DNA of 64,000 bases from Vandiemenella viatica. Its lineage: Eukaryota > Arthropoda > Insecta > Orthoptera > Morabidae. Within the stretch, counting starts at the first letter, position 1. Each line of letters opens with the position of its first letter. A program made the translations under genes and the position numbers. The stretch is from NCBI GenBank assembly GCA_031002005.1, contig CM061920.1:109551447-109615446 (forward strand). The letters run 5' to 3'. Shown here piece by piece: positions 60,401-64,000 of this stretch. The notes below the pieces were generated by a model. The model saw nothing but the letters and a program-made list of their open reading frames with translations. It made no database searches and was not told the origin of the DNA.

Positions 60401-60918
60401 CATGTCTTCTTTCTGCGCATCACAGTGCAACCCACCGCCTCTTCCCTATGTTGCGCTAACCTCTTCGTCTCAACACGTCTCTTAGATTCTACCTCCTCAG
60501 CTTCATACATCCTAATCTTTGTCTTCTTCTACAGTTTTTTCATTCAACTATTCCCTCGATTAATAAATTAAACAATCCCGCATTTCTTAGAGAGTGATCC
60601 ATCATCATGTCTATTCTTTCCTCGCTCATCATTTGACACTTTATACCGTCAACTTAACATCCTTGAAGGTATATTTTTCGTTTGGAGGTACTCACACTCC
60701 TTGTTCTTGTCCATGGACTTGTGGAGCGGCGAGTCGTCGACCTCGCACTTGGGCGGCGACCCGGAGCGGCGGCCGGGGCTGGCGGCGCCGGCCACCACTG
60801 GCAGCGACGGCGGCGGCGAGTGCGCCGGCGAGGGCGCGTCGCTGCCCTCGGCCATGCTGCGCGCGGCACCCTCCTCAGCGCCCTGCTGCGCCGGCTGGTA
60901 GTCCTGCACGCACGCCAT
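23768..60918 (-). CDS. Mrtf: Myocardin-related transcription factor (MRTF/Mal), spliced, about 1160 aa
   Basis: This is an actin-regulated coactivator of serum response factor. Coding exons, 5' to 3' on the minus strand: 60918-60696, 40699-40634, 38468-38169, 37922-37231, 35986-35805, 34396-34241, 30963-30308, 28545-28262, 25693-25519, 24517-23768. All introns are GT-AG, and phases agree (1,1,1,0,1,1,0,2,0) if one extra base in exon 5 is discounted. Approximate residues: RPEL motifs 83-96, 120-139 and 166-185; a basic region and Q-rich helix in exon 4; SAP 488-522; coiled coil 581-613; polyQ 665-755; PPPHYEEA 899-906; acidic/proline activation region to the end. In the family, G-actin holds the RPEL region in the cytoplasm and release lets MRTF bind SRF and activate actin and muscle genes. 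The 5' end and any alternative first exons are uncertain. Confidence 0.88.
25519..25693 (-). CDS. Mrtf: MRTF exon 9 (PPxYEEA motif)
   Basis: Acceptor TTGTTTTTAG and donor AAG|GTAATG; 175 bp, entering in phase 2 and leaving in phase 0. It encodes RTASLPNFLGSFITQQ... and ends IPKVPPPHYEEATKHIK. The PPxYEEA segment is a conserved hallmark of myocardin-family proteins upstream of the C-terminal region. Confidence 0.88.
26530..26690 (+). repeat. Penelope-like terminal repeat, copy 3
   Basis: Plus strand: TTGATGA at 26567, stem-like GGG/CCC, GAAA at 26586-26589, then TTCTGTGTGTTCGTA, GGTAAGTGGTGGCTCATTTC and CCTATCCTAATTTG. Within 20 bp it abuts the (TA)n tract at 26708-26742, and it faces copy 4 head-on across that tract. 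It lies in an MRTF intron. Confidence 0.55.
26708..26742. repeat. (TA)n microsatellite between two inverted repeat ends
   Basis: Alternating AT of about 35 bp at the meeting point of two oppositely oriented Penelope-like ends. Confidence 0.95.
26745..26915 (-). repeat. Penelope-like terminal repeat, copy 4 (hammerhead-like core)
   Basis: Minus strand: CTGAGGA, an extra A, GAGT, loop CAT, GCTC, GAAA (26866 to 26844), then TTCTTTGTGTGTTCGTG, an internal T-run, GGTAAGGGGTGGTTTTTTAT and CCTATCCTAATG ending at the (TA)n tract. The sequence continuing on the same strand back to about 27450 looks like part of the same insertion and ends at a second (TA)n tract. Confidence 0.6.
27451..27484. repeat. 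(TA)n microsatellite
   Basis: Alternating TA of about 34 bp. It bounds the presumed Penelope-derived insertion of about 700 bp that starts at 26745. Confidence 0.95.
28262..28545 (-). CDS. Mrtf: MRTF exon 8 (N/S-rich segment)
   Basis: Acceptor TTTTTTTGCCGACAG, donor CATAG|GTAATC, 284 bp, phase 0 in and phase 2 out. It encodes VVNAKASLAAFLQNQNNQHQQ, then an asparagine/serine run, then QPRRSIVLDQQQTALVLNHL and PAGHH. The N/S-rich part is low complexity and probably variable. The flanking hydrophobic stretches look like the functional parts. Confidence 0.85.
28838..28945 (+). repeat. Penelope-like terminal repeat, copy 5 (best hammerhead-like core)
   Basis: Plus strand: CTGAGGA (28877-28883), A, GAGC, loop CAT, GCTC, GAAA (28896-28899), then AUUUU, TTCTTTGTGTGTTCGTG and a T-run. 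CUGANGA, a 4-bp stem II and GAAA are the conserved core of hammerhead ribozymes, known at the termini of Penelope-like elements. One unpaired A before stem II and no obvious stem I complement weaken the call. About 100 bp nearly match copy 4, in inverse orientation. Confidence 0.6.
29600..29810 (+). mobile_element. Probable tRNA-derived SINE, family C
   Basis: A B-box-like GTTCAAATCCCGG near 29625 is followed by a body of about 180 bp ending in GGATCCAACCAACCATC, a CCAACCAACC-type tail seen on some insect SINEs. The A-box is not clear, so the head is diverged or truncated. It lies inside an MRTF intron. Confidence 0.45.
30308..30963 (-). CDS. Mrtf: MRTF exon 7 (coiled coil and polyglutamine)
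   Basis: Acceptor TCTTTGCTAACAG, donor CACCAG|GTAATA, 656 bp. A Ser/Pro-rich start (AAASPPGVPSPQ) is followed by EEIIRDQQRRIEELQRQLHQ, which is the leucine-zipper-like dimerisation coil of MRTFs, then an Ala run, then about 90 residues dominated by glutamine. The Q tract mixes CAG and CAA codons. The reverse strand shows long Leu/Ala open frames purely as a shadow of this repeat. Glutamine-rich regions often support transactivation. Confidence 0.9.
31480..33060 (-). repeat. Composite tandem-repeat element, copy 2 (inverted)
   Basis: Inverse orientation relative to the copies at 10880 and 44835. It repeats the complements of the same phrases (for example ATGAAAGTTGGCACATG and GGAACTTTGCACACG) roughly every 140-290 bp. 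At its 32750-33060 end it keeps the unique flank shared with 44835-45080, including TTTCACGTTGTGAAAACCC and CTGGACCAAAATGTAAACTG. It lies in an MRTF intron. Confidence 0.8.
33669..33889. mobile_element. hAT-type MITE with 8-bp target duplication
   Basis: 221 bp, starting CAGTGTTTCTCAAAATTTTAG and ending with the imperfect complement ...TTAGAGAAACAATG. Flanks are GCTTAATC (33661-33668) and GCTTAATG (33890-33897), seven of eight matching. The CAGTG ends and 8-bp duplication indicate hAT. A related copy in the opposite orientation lies at 48344-48572. Confidence 0.8.
34241..34396 (-). CDS. Mrtf: MRTF exon 6 (SAP domain)
   Basis: Acceptor TCCGTCACTCCAG, donor TCGG|GTAAGA, 156 bp, phase 1 in and out. 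With the split valine from exon 5 it reads VSDLKAELKRRNLPVSGSKP then QLIDRLRPFGAEL, a textbook SAP motif (two helices with a G-K/P turn), the DNA/chromatin-binding domain that names the SAP family and is conserved in myocardin proteins. The rest is Ser/Pro-rich. Confidence 0.93.
35805..35986 (-). CDS. Mrtf: MRTF exon 5 (linker before SAP; frame problem)
   Basis: Donor GGAAAG|GTGAGT at the 3' side is clear, and the last 45 residues (HPTQLIAVTSPSQAP ... MRSLSRLDDWK) join the SAP exon in phase. The strongest acceptor (TTTTTGTGGCACAG, exon start 35986) follows exon 4 in phase 0 and reads YPQIILPAAQKPVVEN, but this makes the exon 182 bp, one base too many, and hits TGA near the end. Acceptors at GCCAGTAG (start 35946) or CACCCCACTCAG (start 35925) restore frame but drop the YPQIILPA segment. 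Either one of these is used or there is a one-base insertion around GAGAATGCAC. Confidence 0.7.
36323..36519. mobile_element. Fold-back MITE
   Basis: About 197 bp with a 22-bp terminal inverted repeat, AAATTTCTCTCTCATTATAT and on, with 1 mismatch between arms. Inside are two direct copies of a TTAACAAGA.TTCACTT block and the inverted pair TATACATTGTA / CAATGTATA. It is non-coding. No certain target duplication was seen. It lies in an MRTF intron. Confidence 0.65.
37231..37922 (-). CDS. Mrtf: MRTF exon 4 (basic region and Q-rich helix)
   Basis: Acceptor TATATTTCACAG, donor CACAAG|GTAGGC, 692 bp. It starts EGVIPFKATCEGQ and RYITFDDDSQSSEG, followed by proline runs and Ser/Thr-rich linkers. Near the end is the basic patch KNRKKSKSKSQPKTRPIKFH followed by EYKGPP, and then YELLLQQQQLFLQWQLEWQH. 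These correspond to the B1 basic region and the Q box that mediate SRF contact and nuclear import in this family. The opposite strand has long Gly/Trp-rich frames that are shadows. Confidence 0.92.
38169..38468 (-). CDS. Mrtf: MRTF exon 3 (RPEL motifs 2 and 3)
   Basis: Acceptor TTTTAATGGACAG, donor AAAG|GTCAGA, 300 bp. It encodes PLKTPPAFHEQRQKLERAK, RPEL 2 (KIQQRPDREELVRQHIL) and RPEL 3 (QLSHRPGPLELIKKNIL), each with the RPxxxEL core that binds the hydrophobic cleft of G-actin. Spacer lengths match MRTFs. This exon is markedly more GC-rich than its surroundings, and both other frames are open as a result, giving false antisense ORFs. Confidence 0.95.
39000..39310 (-). pseudogene. Mariner-like transposase remnant (C-terminal)
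   Basis: The minus strand reads ...FENGGQNHPGVHRD then HSPYSQNLAPYDFFLFP, the conserved PPYSPDLAPcDffLFp block carrying the third catalytic aspartate of mariner transposases, followed by frame-broken sequence toward the C-terminus. It lies 210 bp beside a younger mariner on the other strand and appears to be a separate, older insertion. Confidence 0.55.
39520..40203 (+). mobile_element. Internally deleted mariner transposon
   Basis: About 684 bp. The left end reads GAGGCGCGTCCAGAAAGTTC and the right end, reverse-complemented, reads GAGGCGCGTCCAGAAAGTAA, then GTTCCG. The ends match apart from a 4-bp gap (GTAA absent on the left). Inside are an intact N-terminal ORF (from 39676) and a C-terminal fragment, joined by a deletion. 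A full mariner is near 1.3 kb. It lies in the MRTF intron between exons 2 and 3. Confidence 0.85.
39676..40105 (+). pseudogene. Mariner transposase, N- and C-terminus joined by internal deletion
   Basis: The frame from ATG 39676 carries the mariner helix-turn-helix (IRSVIRFLNARKVKPSEIYR, MVRRWVRQFNGGRSD, RNGRPPLVTEELVH) for about 85 residues. At about 39935 it jumps to the C-terminal end in the +1 frame: FLGGHHFTNDDELKETVSNW, then YEEGIQNLVPRYDKCLQNFG and YVEK, with a stop at 40103-40105. Around 200 residues including the catalytic DDD core are missing, so it cannot transpose itself. An AATAAA follows at about 40130. Confidence 0.85.
40634..40699 (-). CDS. Mrtf: MRTF exon 2 (RPEL motif 1)
   Basis: A 66-bp exon too small for ORF finding. 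Acceptor TTGTGTTTCAG, donor CCGC|GTAAGT. With split codons it reads SLKVKLMLRRPINQLVAQGI and MPP into exon 3, matching the first RPEL of MRTFs (LQL+L..RR...LV.QGIMP). It lacks the E of the RPxxxEL core (RPINQLV), so the motif may bind actin weakly, as the first RPEL often does. Confidence 0.88.
42582..42742. mobile_element. Possible short MITE
   Basis: 161 bp between CGGGAATGCCGCGT (42582-42595) and its near-complement ACGTGGCATTCCCG (42729-42742), 13 of 14 pairing. No clear target duplication and no second copy in the window, so this is tentative. Confidence 0.4.
43150..43345. promoter_or_regulatory. CpG-rich island in the long MRTF intron, possible alternative promoter
   Basis: About 190 bp of strongly GC- and CpG-rich sequence (CGCGCAGCAGGCGCGAGGCC, CCCGCGTCCTGGCCCGCC) in a very AT-rich intron, about 2.5 kb upstream of exon 2. 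Short frames are open on both strands because of composition. On the minus strand CTGTCTGCAG...CACTACG|GTAGAC looks like splice sites. It could be an alternative MRTF first exon and promoter, as mammalian MRTF genes use several, or an unrelated regulatory element. Confidence 0.35.
43432..43760 (+). repeat. Dispersed repeat R1, copy 1
   Basis: About 330 bp sharing order and wording with 53272-53570: GAACATTTTCGTGTTT at the left, TCTGCAACAAAT in the middle, and CGACAAGCAG.CTCTAGCAG then AGATTGTT and GTGGCATCTATA at the right. Non-coding and of unknown class. Both copies have the same orientation. Confidence 0.7.
43779..44452. mobile_element. Fold-back element with about 130-bp arms and an inner flip
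   Basis: The left arm (43779-43912) and right arm (44326-44452) are long imperfect inverted repeats: GTTTCAAA..AAATAAAAA, CACTAAAA, TATACCTTG.TTAGAAGAAA and AAATTTTTACATTAAT occur in the same order in each. A 22-bp core, AAATAAATCTAAATAGACAA and on, is reversed in one arm relative to the other. The 410-bp centre has a short open frame (43911-44168) without known domains. Confidence 0.6.
44500..44832 (+). mobile_element. tRNA-derived SINE, family A, with poly-A tail
   Basis: The head TGCCACAGCTCAGTGGTTAA and GGCGCTTGC carries a pol III A-box. A B-box-like GGTTCGAATACCC lies near 44634. The body (CATCCAGATTTGGGTTTTCC, CCCCAAATCACTCCAGGCAA) matches 17090-17310. The tail is an A-run at about 44812-44832. 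Intact head and tail make this the reference copy in the window. Confidence 0.8.
44835..46868 (+). repeat. Composite tandem-repeat element, copy 3 (most complete)
   Basis: About 2 kb: a unique left flank (44835-45080), then around a dozen diverged units, then a unique right end (46690-46868) with GTCTACCCCATCC, GAACATACAT and GAGAACCTCC plus T-run plus AAGTCGGTTA. The TTTAAAGYATA phrase recurs near 45185, 45327, 45475, 45624 and 45757, spacing 133-149 bp; later units are paired near 290 bp. It abuts the SINE poly-A tail. Small open frames inside are not genes. Confidence 0.85.
46870..47135 (-). mobile_element. tRNA-derived SINE, family B, copy 1
   Basis: On the minus strand: AAGGCGCTTGCTGTAAAGG, a B-box GGTTCAAATCCC, then the body TTGTCCTTGACCACAGGAGC and a distal end containing CCACATTATCCTTTATGTGA and AAGTATTTTTC. 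The distal end is shared with the copy at 53572-53860. Confidence 0.65.
47136..48343. other. Intronic AT-rich stretch, nothing recognised
   Basis: Only short frames without domains, and a T-run near 47637-47656. No second copy of any part was noticed elsewhere in the window. Confidence 0.5.
48344..48572. mobile_element. hAT-type MITE, second copy, opposite orientation
   Basis: 229 bp, related along its length to 33669-33889 but inverted (shared: CAGTGTTTCTCAAAAATTT, CGATCAACTAG, GTAAATCTTGTC). The flanks do not show a convincing 8-bp duplication, so it is older or rearranged. Confidence 0.7.
48930..50640 (-). pseudogene. Decayed LINE ORF2 (endonuclease to reverse transcriptase)
   Basis: Minus strand, running from 50640 down. 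A segment with EVLPDGQDISCTVAYIRL fits endonuclease sequence. A linker with MKLKIRKMLANFSRQ follows. Then come LPGPDGPPIKFYLTLW (near 49610), GIIPKNGN (near 49460) and FRPLLLLNSDCKIFSRIFAY (near 49400), the PGPDG, LIPK and nyRPIsLLn.dYKIf.kila motifs of LINE reverse transcriptase. YPYLFFAMAEPFLLAL (near 49080) matches the SPlLF.la.EPL block. Many stops and frameshifts make it inactive. Confidence 0.65.
50866..51131. mobile_element. hAT-type MITE with 8-bp target duplication
   Basis: 266 bp starting CAGCGGTTCCCAATTTCTTT and ending ...CATTTGGGAACCACTG, imperfect inverted repeats of the CAGNGGTTCCCAA hAT type. Flanks are CTACAGAG (50858-50865) and CTATAGAG (51132-51139), seven of eight identical. 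Non-coding. The G/C-rich right part (GGAACCCGAGGGTTCCGCGG) is itself a local hairpin. Confidence 0.8.
51140..53225. other. Intronic stretch, nothing recognised
   Basis: Short open frames on both strands, none with domain signals or coherent splice context. No repeat shared with the rest of the window was noticed. Confidence 0.45.
53226..53247. repeat. (GA)n microsatellite
   Basis: Eleven GA units next to dispersed repeat R1 copy 2. Confidence 0.95.
53272..53570 (+). repeat. Dispersed repeat R1, copy 2
   Basis: Direct-orientation relative of 43432-43760. The best matching part is the right third: TCTGCAACAAAT, ATATCGACAAGCAGCCTCTA, GCAGAGATTGTT. It is followed immediately by a family B SINE. 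Confidence 0.7.
53572..53860 (-). mobile_element. tRNA-derived SINE, family B, copy 2
   Basis: On the minus strand: TTGTAGCTCGGTGTTTAAGG and TGCTTGCTTTC (A-box region), GGGTTCAAATCACAGTGGGG (B-box), then a body ending GGCCACATTATCTATTATGT and GAAAGTATTTTTC. The distal 90 bp match 46870-46960. The head is better preserved than in copy 1. Confidence 0.7.
53861..55619. other. Intronic stretch, nothing recognised
   Basis: Open frames up to 101 codons (54843-55148) are slightly GC-rich but lack recognisable motifs and clear splice borders. They are left unassigned. Confidence 0.4.
55620..55862 (-). mobile_element. tRNA-derived SINE, family A, diverged copy
   Basis: The minus strand contains GGCATTCGGGATGGGA, a long G-run (C-run at 55824-55836 on plus), then GATCCGGCTATGCTGATTTC and CTCCAGGCGAATGTCGGGAT plus AGTTCCTTCAATAGGCCAT, the family A body. 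The G-run has expanded inside the region corresponding to the head. Confidence 0.65.
56640..57424. other. Intronic stretch with C-runs
   Basis: Contains poly-C/CT-rich tracts at about 56742-56763 and 56879-56899 and no recognisable gene. Confidence 0.5.
57425..57762 (+). pseudogene. hAT (ZBED/SCAND3-like) transposase C-terminal remnant
   Basis: The plus strand reads DPFASIPRNFID, a stop, DQLTELSTTEELKPMLDQ, then LYPTLYVTVHKLLVV, SSFSVESQFSLVMRFVTKNI and a short tail to the stop at 57762. This tracks the C-terminus of ZBED5/SCAND3-type hAT proteins (NPF...eEL..l..d..lk, yP.L...al..L..f.stY.cE..FS.l..iKtk.r). Only about 110 residues remain, with at least one stop. Confidence 0.55.
57763..60640. 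other. Intronic stretch, one GC-richer patch
   Basis: Mostly AT-rich without features. The patch 58340-58560 is GC-richer and open on both strands (93 codons on plus, 78 and 75 on minus) and ends in CGGTGAGC, donor-like on plus. I could not recognise a protein in any frame. Confidence 0.4.
60696..60918 (-). CDS. Mrtf: MRTF exon 1 in this window (N-terminus)
   Basis: ATG at 60918, open to the donor GGAGT|GTGAGT at 60696; 74 residues plus one base, joining exon 2 in phase. It is Ala/Gly/Pro/Ser-rich (PSPAHSPPPSLPVVAGAASP, GRRSGSPPK) and ends DDSPLHKSMDKNKE(S), just before RPEL 1. There is an in-frame TGA a few codons upstream of the ATG. However, GCGTGCGTGCAG at 60903 could instead be a splice acceptor, in which case the true start lies farther upstream, beyond 60918. 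Local GC content is very high. Confidence 0.78.
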
Positions 60919-60929
60919 AAGTACGTAAA

Positions 60930-62711
60930 AGACAACATTTCAGAATTTAACGAGTATTTATTCAGTAAAAATTATGACGTGCATAATGGCCAAGTCATCA
61001 GATTTTATTATCCTAAATAAACGATCTATGACACCGAGAGAAACCATTCTGTTTCACAAAGTGAAGTGAATACACAGTGTAAAATGTAGAGTTGGCTCAG
61101 AAGAATATCTCATAACTTTTTGTTACTACATGAACACGAGACTTTGCCTACTTTTACAAAAATTGTTTTTGTGGGATCTCATTTCTTTTTGTAAGTTTAT
61201 GTCTTATTCTGAATCGCCACCCAAATGTAACGATTCCTTTTGAAAATCGGTAAATAAGAACATTTCAGAATTGAAAACATCAACATACCTTACCAACAAT
61301 TCCCCACTCTCTGATAACAATGGGTGTGCGCAGTGCAGCAATGCAGATTGTCGCTGGTTTAACTACCACCATAAATAAATTACTAGTAATTTCACAACTA
61401 AGCATATGAACGAAGTAAATTTTGAGATATTAGTTAAACTTGCTGATTTCTATGCATTAAAAAAAAAAAAAAATTCTCAGGCACTTAGCTTCATTCGGAG
61501 CAAAGGAATTAAGCCGCAAATATGTGCCAGAATTTTTCATGTTTGGGATTGTAATTAAATAAATGCGGAGAAAAACTCCAATATTAGACTTTTCTTATGA
61601 TTTAGGGATGAAACCATATATGTGTACCAAATTACTTGTTTCTAGGATTACTGGAAGTACGGAGGAATTTTGATGTCTGTGCGTCGTGTTCGAAATAAAA
61701 TTTTGAATTTCAATAACTTCCAAAGTAAGAAAAGGAAAGAATTAAAATTTAACACATTAGTTAAACTTAGTAAACTCACTCTACAACGAAAATCTGAGGT
61801 ATATAAAATTATTAGGATAGAAAGTGATTTTAACTATCAAAATGTCTTTAATTTAATAAGGTTCAGGTTCTCTTAGGTAGGCTACACTTTTTATAACTAT
61901 AAGGTAACTTCGTGTTACTATAATTTTGTTTCTAAATTTAATCCTACTAGATAAGTAAATAATCACACGTGGCAAGTGTTCATTCATTAGATACATTACA
62001 TGCGTCACAGTAAATCACATCAGTTTGAAAAATAATATGACTATCTACAAAGAGGTCAAACAATTCCTTTAGTTGGCATTTGTCTCGTAAGAAAGCCAAA
62101 TAATAATAAATCACATTGAATCGTTTTTTTTTTTAAAGAAATGTTTTATTAATTTTTTTTAAGAAAGATCTTAAGAAACAAATATAAGTACTGACTGTTT
62201 TATCTCACGTATAGCCAGTGACCGGGGGTCTTCCTGCTATTCACGGCTTGCGAAGTAACACATATAATTGACCATGCAATGGTCTTAAAACTCCCACACA
62301 AGCAGACATTTTATAACATCATTACAAGTAATTTCGCAAATTATATTTATGGAAATAACATTTCGCTATCTTATACTCTTGTATAATATATTAATGTATT
62401 GACTGTTTCAATTTTTTTTGGGGAGGGGAATTTACATGTAATGACGTCAGAATATTAGGAGTATTATTACTCGGTTCATTATAACACTAGTAAAAAGAGA
62501 GAAAATCGTACTCCATAGCCAATATAATTCAAATTATAGCAATGCATGCAACGAAATCAAACTCTATTTCTTATAAATACATAAAAGTGAATCTATTTTC
62601 GAATTACGACGAACGGTAAAAACACATATTTGTTGACGTGAGTCAAATTTCAACCGGAAGAGTACCAGCAAGCGAAGACAAGGGCCAACGTCAAGGATAT
62701 TGTAATATGTT
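60930..62711. other. Upstream of MRTF exon 1, nothing recognised
   Basis: AT-rich, with only short frames. It may hold the MRTF promoter or be a further intron. No core promoter could be supported by eye. Confidence 0.4.
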
Positions 62712-62724
62712 TTCGAACAATCTT

Positions 62725-62923
62725 CTTTTTTTTTAATGGCTTTCGGCATCTAGGCCAAACAGCCAGCTCGATAGTAATTTTTTCCAGCTAATTAGACACA
62801 CCACAGGACGGACATGACATTCACAGACACAACACTTAAACACCCACGCCCGCGGCCGGACTCGAACCGGCGACCTTCGGCACGCGGAACTAGCACTCTA
62901 GCCCCTACGCTACGGAGGCTGGC
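62725..62923 (-). mobile_element. tRNA-derived SINE, family D, with target duplication
   Basis: 199 bp. On the minus strand the head GCCAGCCTCCGTAGCGTAGG and GGCTAGAGTGCTAG resembles a tRNA A-box half. GGTCGCCGGTTCGAGTCCGG is a near-perfect B-box. A body of about 120 bp follows, then an A9 tail. Flanking duplications TTCGAACAATCTT (62712-62724) and TTCGAACCATCTT (62924-62936) match at 12 of 13. The open frame across it is not a gene. Confidence 0.85.
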
Positions 62924-63670
62924 TTCGAACCATCTTACGAATTGCGGATGAGCATAAATTCGTGTGGGACCCACCAGATGGCGAAATGAGGCGTGACGCC
63001 GCTTTGCTGGACTGCAGTCCCTAGTGGTACCCTCTTACACTACCCTGTTGGAAACGTTCTCGGTTCGCAATTATATGCCAATTATTCCAGGTCCTACAGC
63101 AAATTCACGAAAGTCGCCAAATTGCAGGGAAATTCCAAGATTCTTAGTTTTCTACTAGCATCGCCACATACACGGGAGGCTGAAAACTTCTTAAACTGCT
63201 TTGTGGCTGAACAAAGCTTCAGACAGAATGGATACCAAACTGACAGAGAAGGCAAAGGAATAGATGAAACTTGAAACCACAAAAAATCTTGAAACCTAAT
63301 CTATAAAGCAAGCTGATAACTTTAAGCACTAGAAGAAGCAATTAGCTTTTGGAAAGAATACGTTACTTCGTATCTTTGTATTCTTTCAAATTTACGTGGT
63401 AACTAATGTCATAAACATAACAAAGATGATTCAGTTTAATTGAAATGATTAACAGTAACTATTTTCGTTTTTTAATGGTTTTTCCTCATTGCCAGTGTTC
63501 GTTTGTACGGAATTAATCGTCGTAATACATAGTAGAATCCTAATGTCTAATATTAACCCCTTAACCTACGATTTAGATTCGAAGATGTTGGGCCGAAATT
63601 GTATACAAGCTCGCGCAGCGTTCGGGACGTTCGCGCGACTTGTGTAACACGCTAATCCGGGCAATCGTAA

Positions 63671-64000
63671 ACAAGGGGCGAATACGCAATAAAATGGAAA
63701 GACAAGCGAGTTGTTTATATGCTGTCGACAAAACATGAAGCAGTCGAAATGACTTCACAAGGATCCAAGGGCACTCTAAAACCAACTTGTATAGCAGAGT
63801 ATAACAAGAGAATGAATGGAATTGATCTCCAAGATCAAATATTAGCATGTTTTCCAGTGATGAGAAAATTCATAAAAGGATATAAAAAAAATTTATCTGT
63901 TTGATATTGGTCTTTTTAACTCTTACATCTTATGGAAAAAACTGAATAATGGAAAGAAACAATGTTATGTTGACTATAAGATCCATAGCCGAATCTCTAC
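63671..64000 (+). pseudogene. piggyBac-type transposase remnant, runs off the window
   Basis: The frame reads IKWKDKRVVYMLSTKHEAVE, then KPTCIAEYNKRMNGIDLQDQ and ACFPVMRKFIKGYKK, the conserved DDE piggyBac region (wkDkR.V.mLSTkh..., P..i.eYN..M.GvDl.DQ...., R...KwykK). After GYKK the frame shifts by one at an A-run, and KKIYLFDIGLFNSYILWKKL continues in the new frame to the edge. It has at least one frameshift and no visible N-terminus. Confidence 0.75.

Noticed and set aside
62792..62974. A functional tRNA gene on the minus strand
   Set aside because: The B-box is good but the sequence does not close an acceptor stem, and it has a SINE body, A-tail and target duplications.
1..64000. CRISPR arrays, prokaryotic operons or viral genome segments
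   Set aside because: No regularly spaced identical repeats with unique spacers and no compact gene clusters; splice sites and SINEs show a eukaryotic nuclear sequence.

Overview
The window looks like nuclear DNA from a large, AT-rich, repeat-laden arthropod genome, most likely an insect. The evidence is a spliced gene with insect/metazoan MRTF architecture and kilobase-scale introns (one about 20 kb), plus dense decayed LINEs, hAT, mariner and piggyBac remnants, tRNA-derived SINEs, MITEs and Penelope-like repeat ends. No CRISPR, rRNA or operon structure was seen. Some SINE bodies recall those of orthopteroid insects, but that is memory-based and weak.

The one clear host gene is on the minus strand: a myocardin-related transcription factor (MRTF/Mal family). 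I assembled ten coding exons between 60918 and 23768 by hand, all with GT-AG borders and compatible phases except at exon 5. In order they encode an N-terminal segment, three actin-binding RPEL motifs (exons 2-3), a basic region and Q-rich segment (exon 4), a Pro/Ser linker (exon 5), a SAP domain (exon 6), a coiled coil and long polyglutamine tract (exon 7), an N/S-rich segment (exon 8), a PPxYEEA motif (exon 9) and an acidic, proline-rich C-terminal activation region (exon 10). The protein would be about 1160 residues. In this family RPEL motifs bind G-actin, and actin polymerisation frees the protein to enter the nucleus and coactivate SRF. Exon 5 from its strongest acceptor is out of frame by one base; either a downstream acceptor is used or the sequence carries an indel.

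Layout: 1-698, no gene. 695-7095, a nearly intact LTR retrotransposon (705-bp LTRs with 3 differences, AAGC target duplication) with a gag-like ORF and no visible pol. 7.3-9.1 kb, decayed LINE endonuclease and a hAT C-terminus. 10.4-12.1 kb, a hAT-type MITE, a composite tandem-repeat element and a Penelope-like end. 12.1-16.8 kb, one unidentified ORF, two perfect hairpins, LINE reverse-transcriptase tail and another Penelope-like end. 17-20.2 kb, a SINE and a decayed DNA-transposon protein. 20.2-23.8 kb, AT-rich, probably 3' UTR or downstream flank of MRTF. 23.8-60.9 kb, MRTF exons with introns filled by mobile elements. 61-64 kb, upstream of the last MRTF exon seen, with a SINE with target duplication and a piggyBac remnant running off the end.

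Limits: all homology calls are by eye from remembered family motifs. No alignment, folding or database search was run. Repeat borders are approximate unless a target-site duplication is given.
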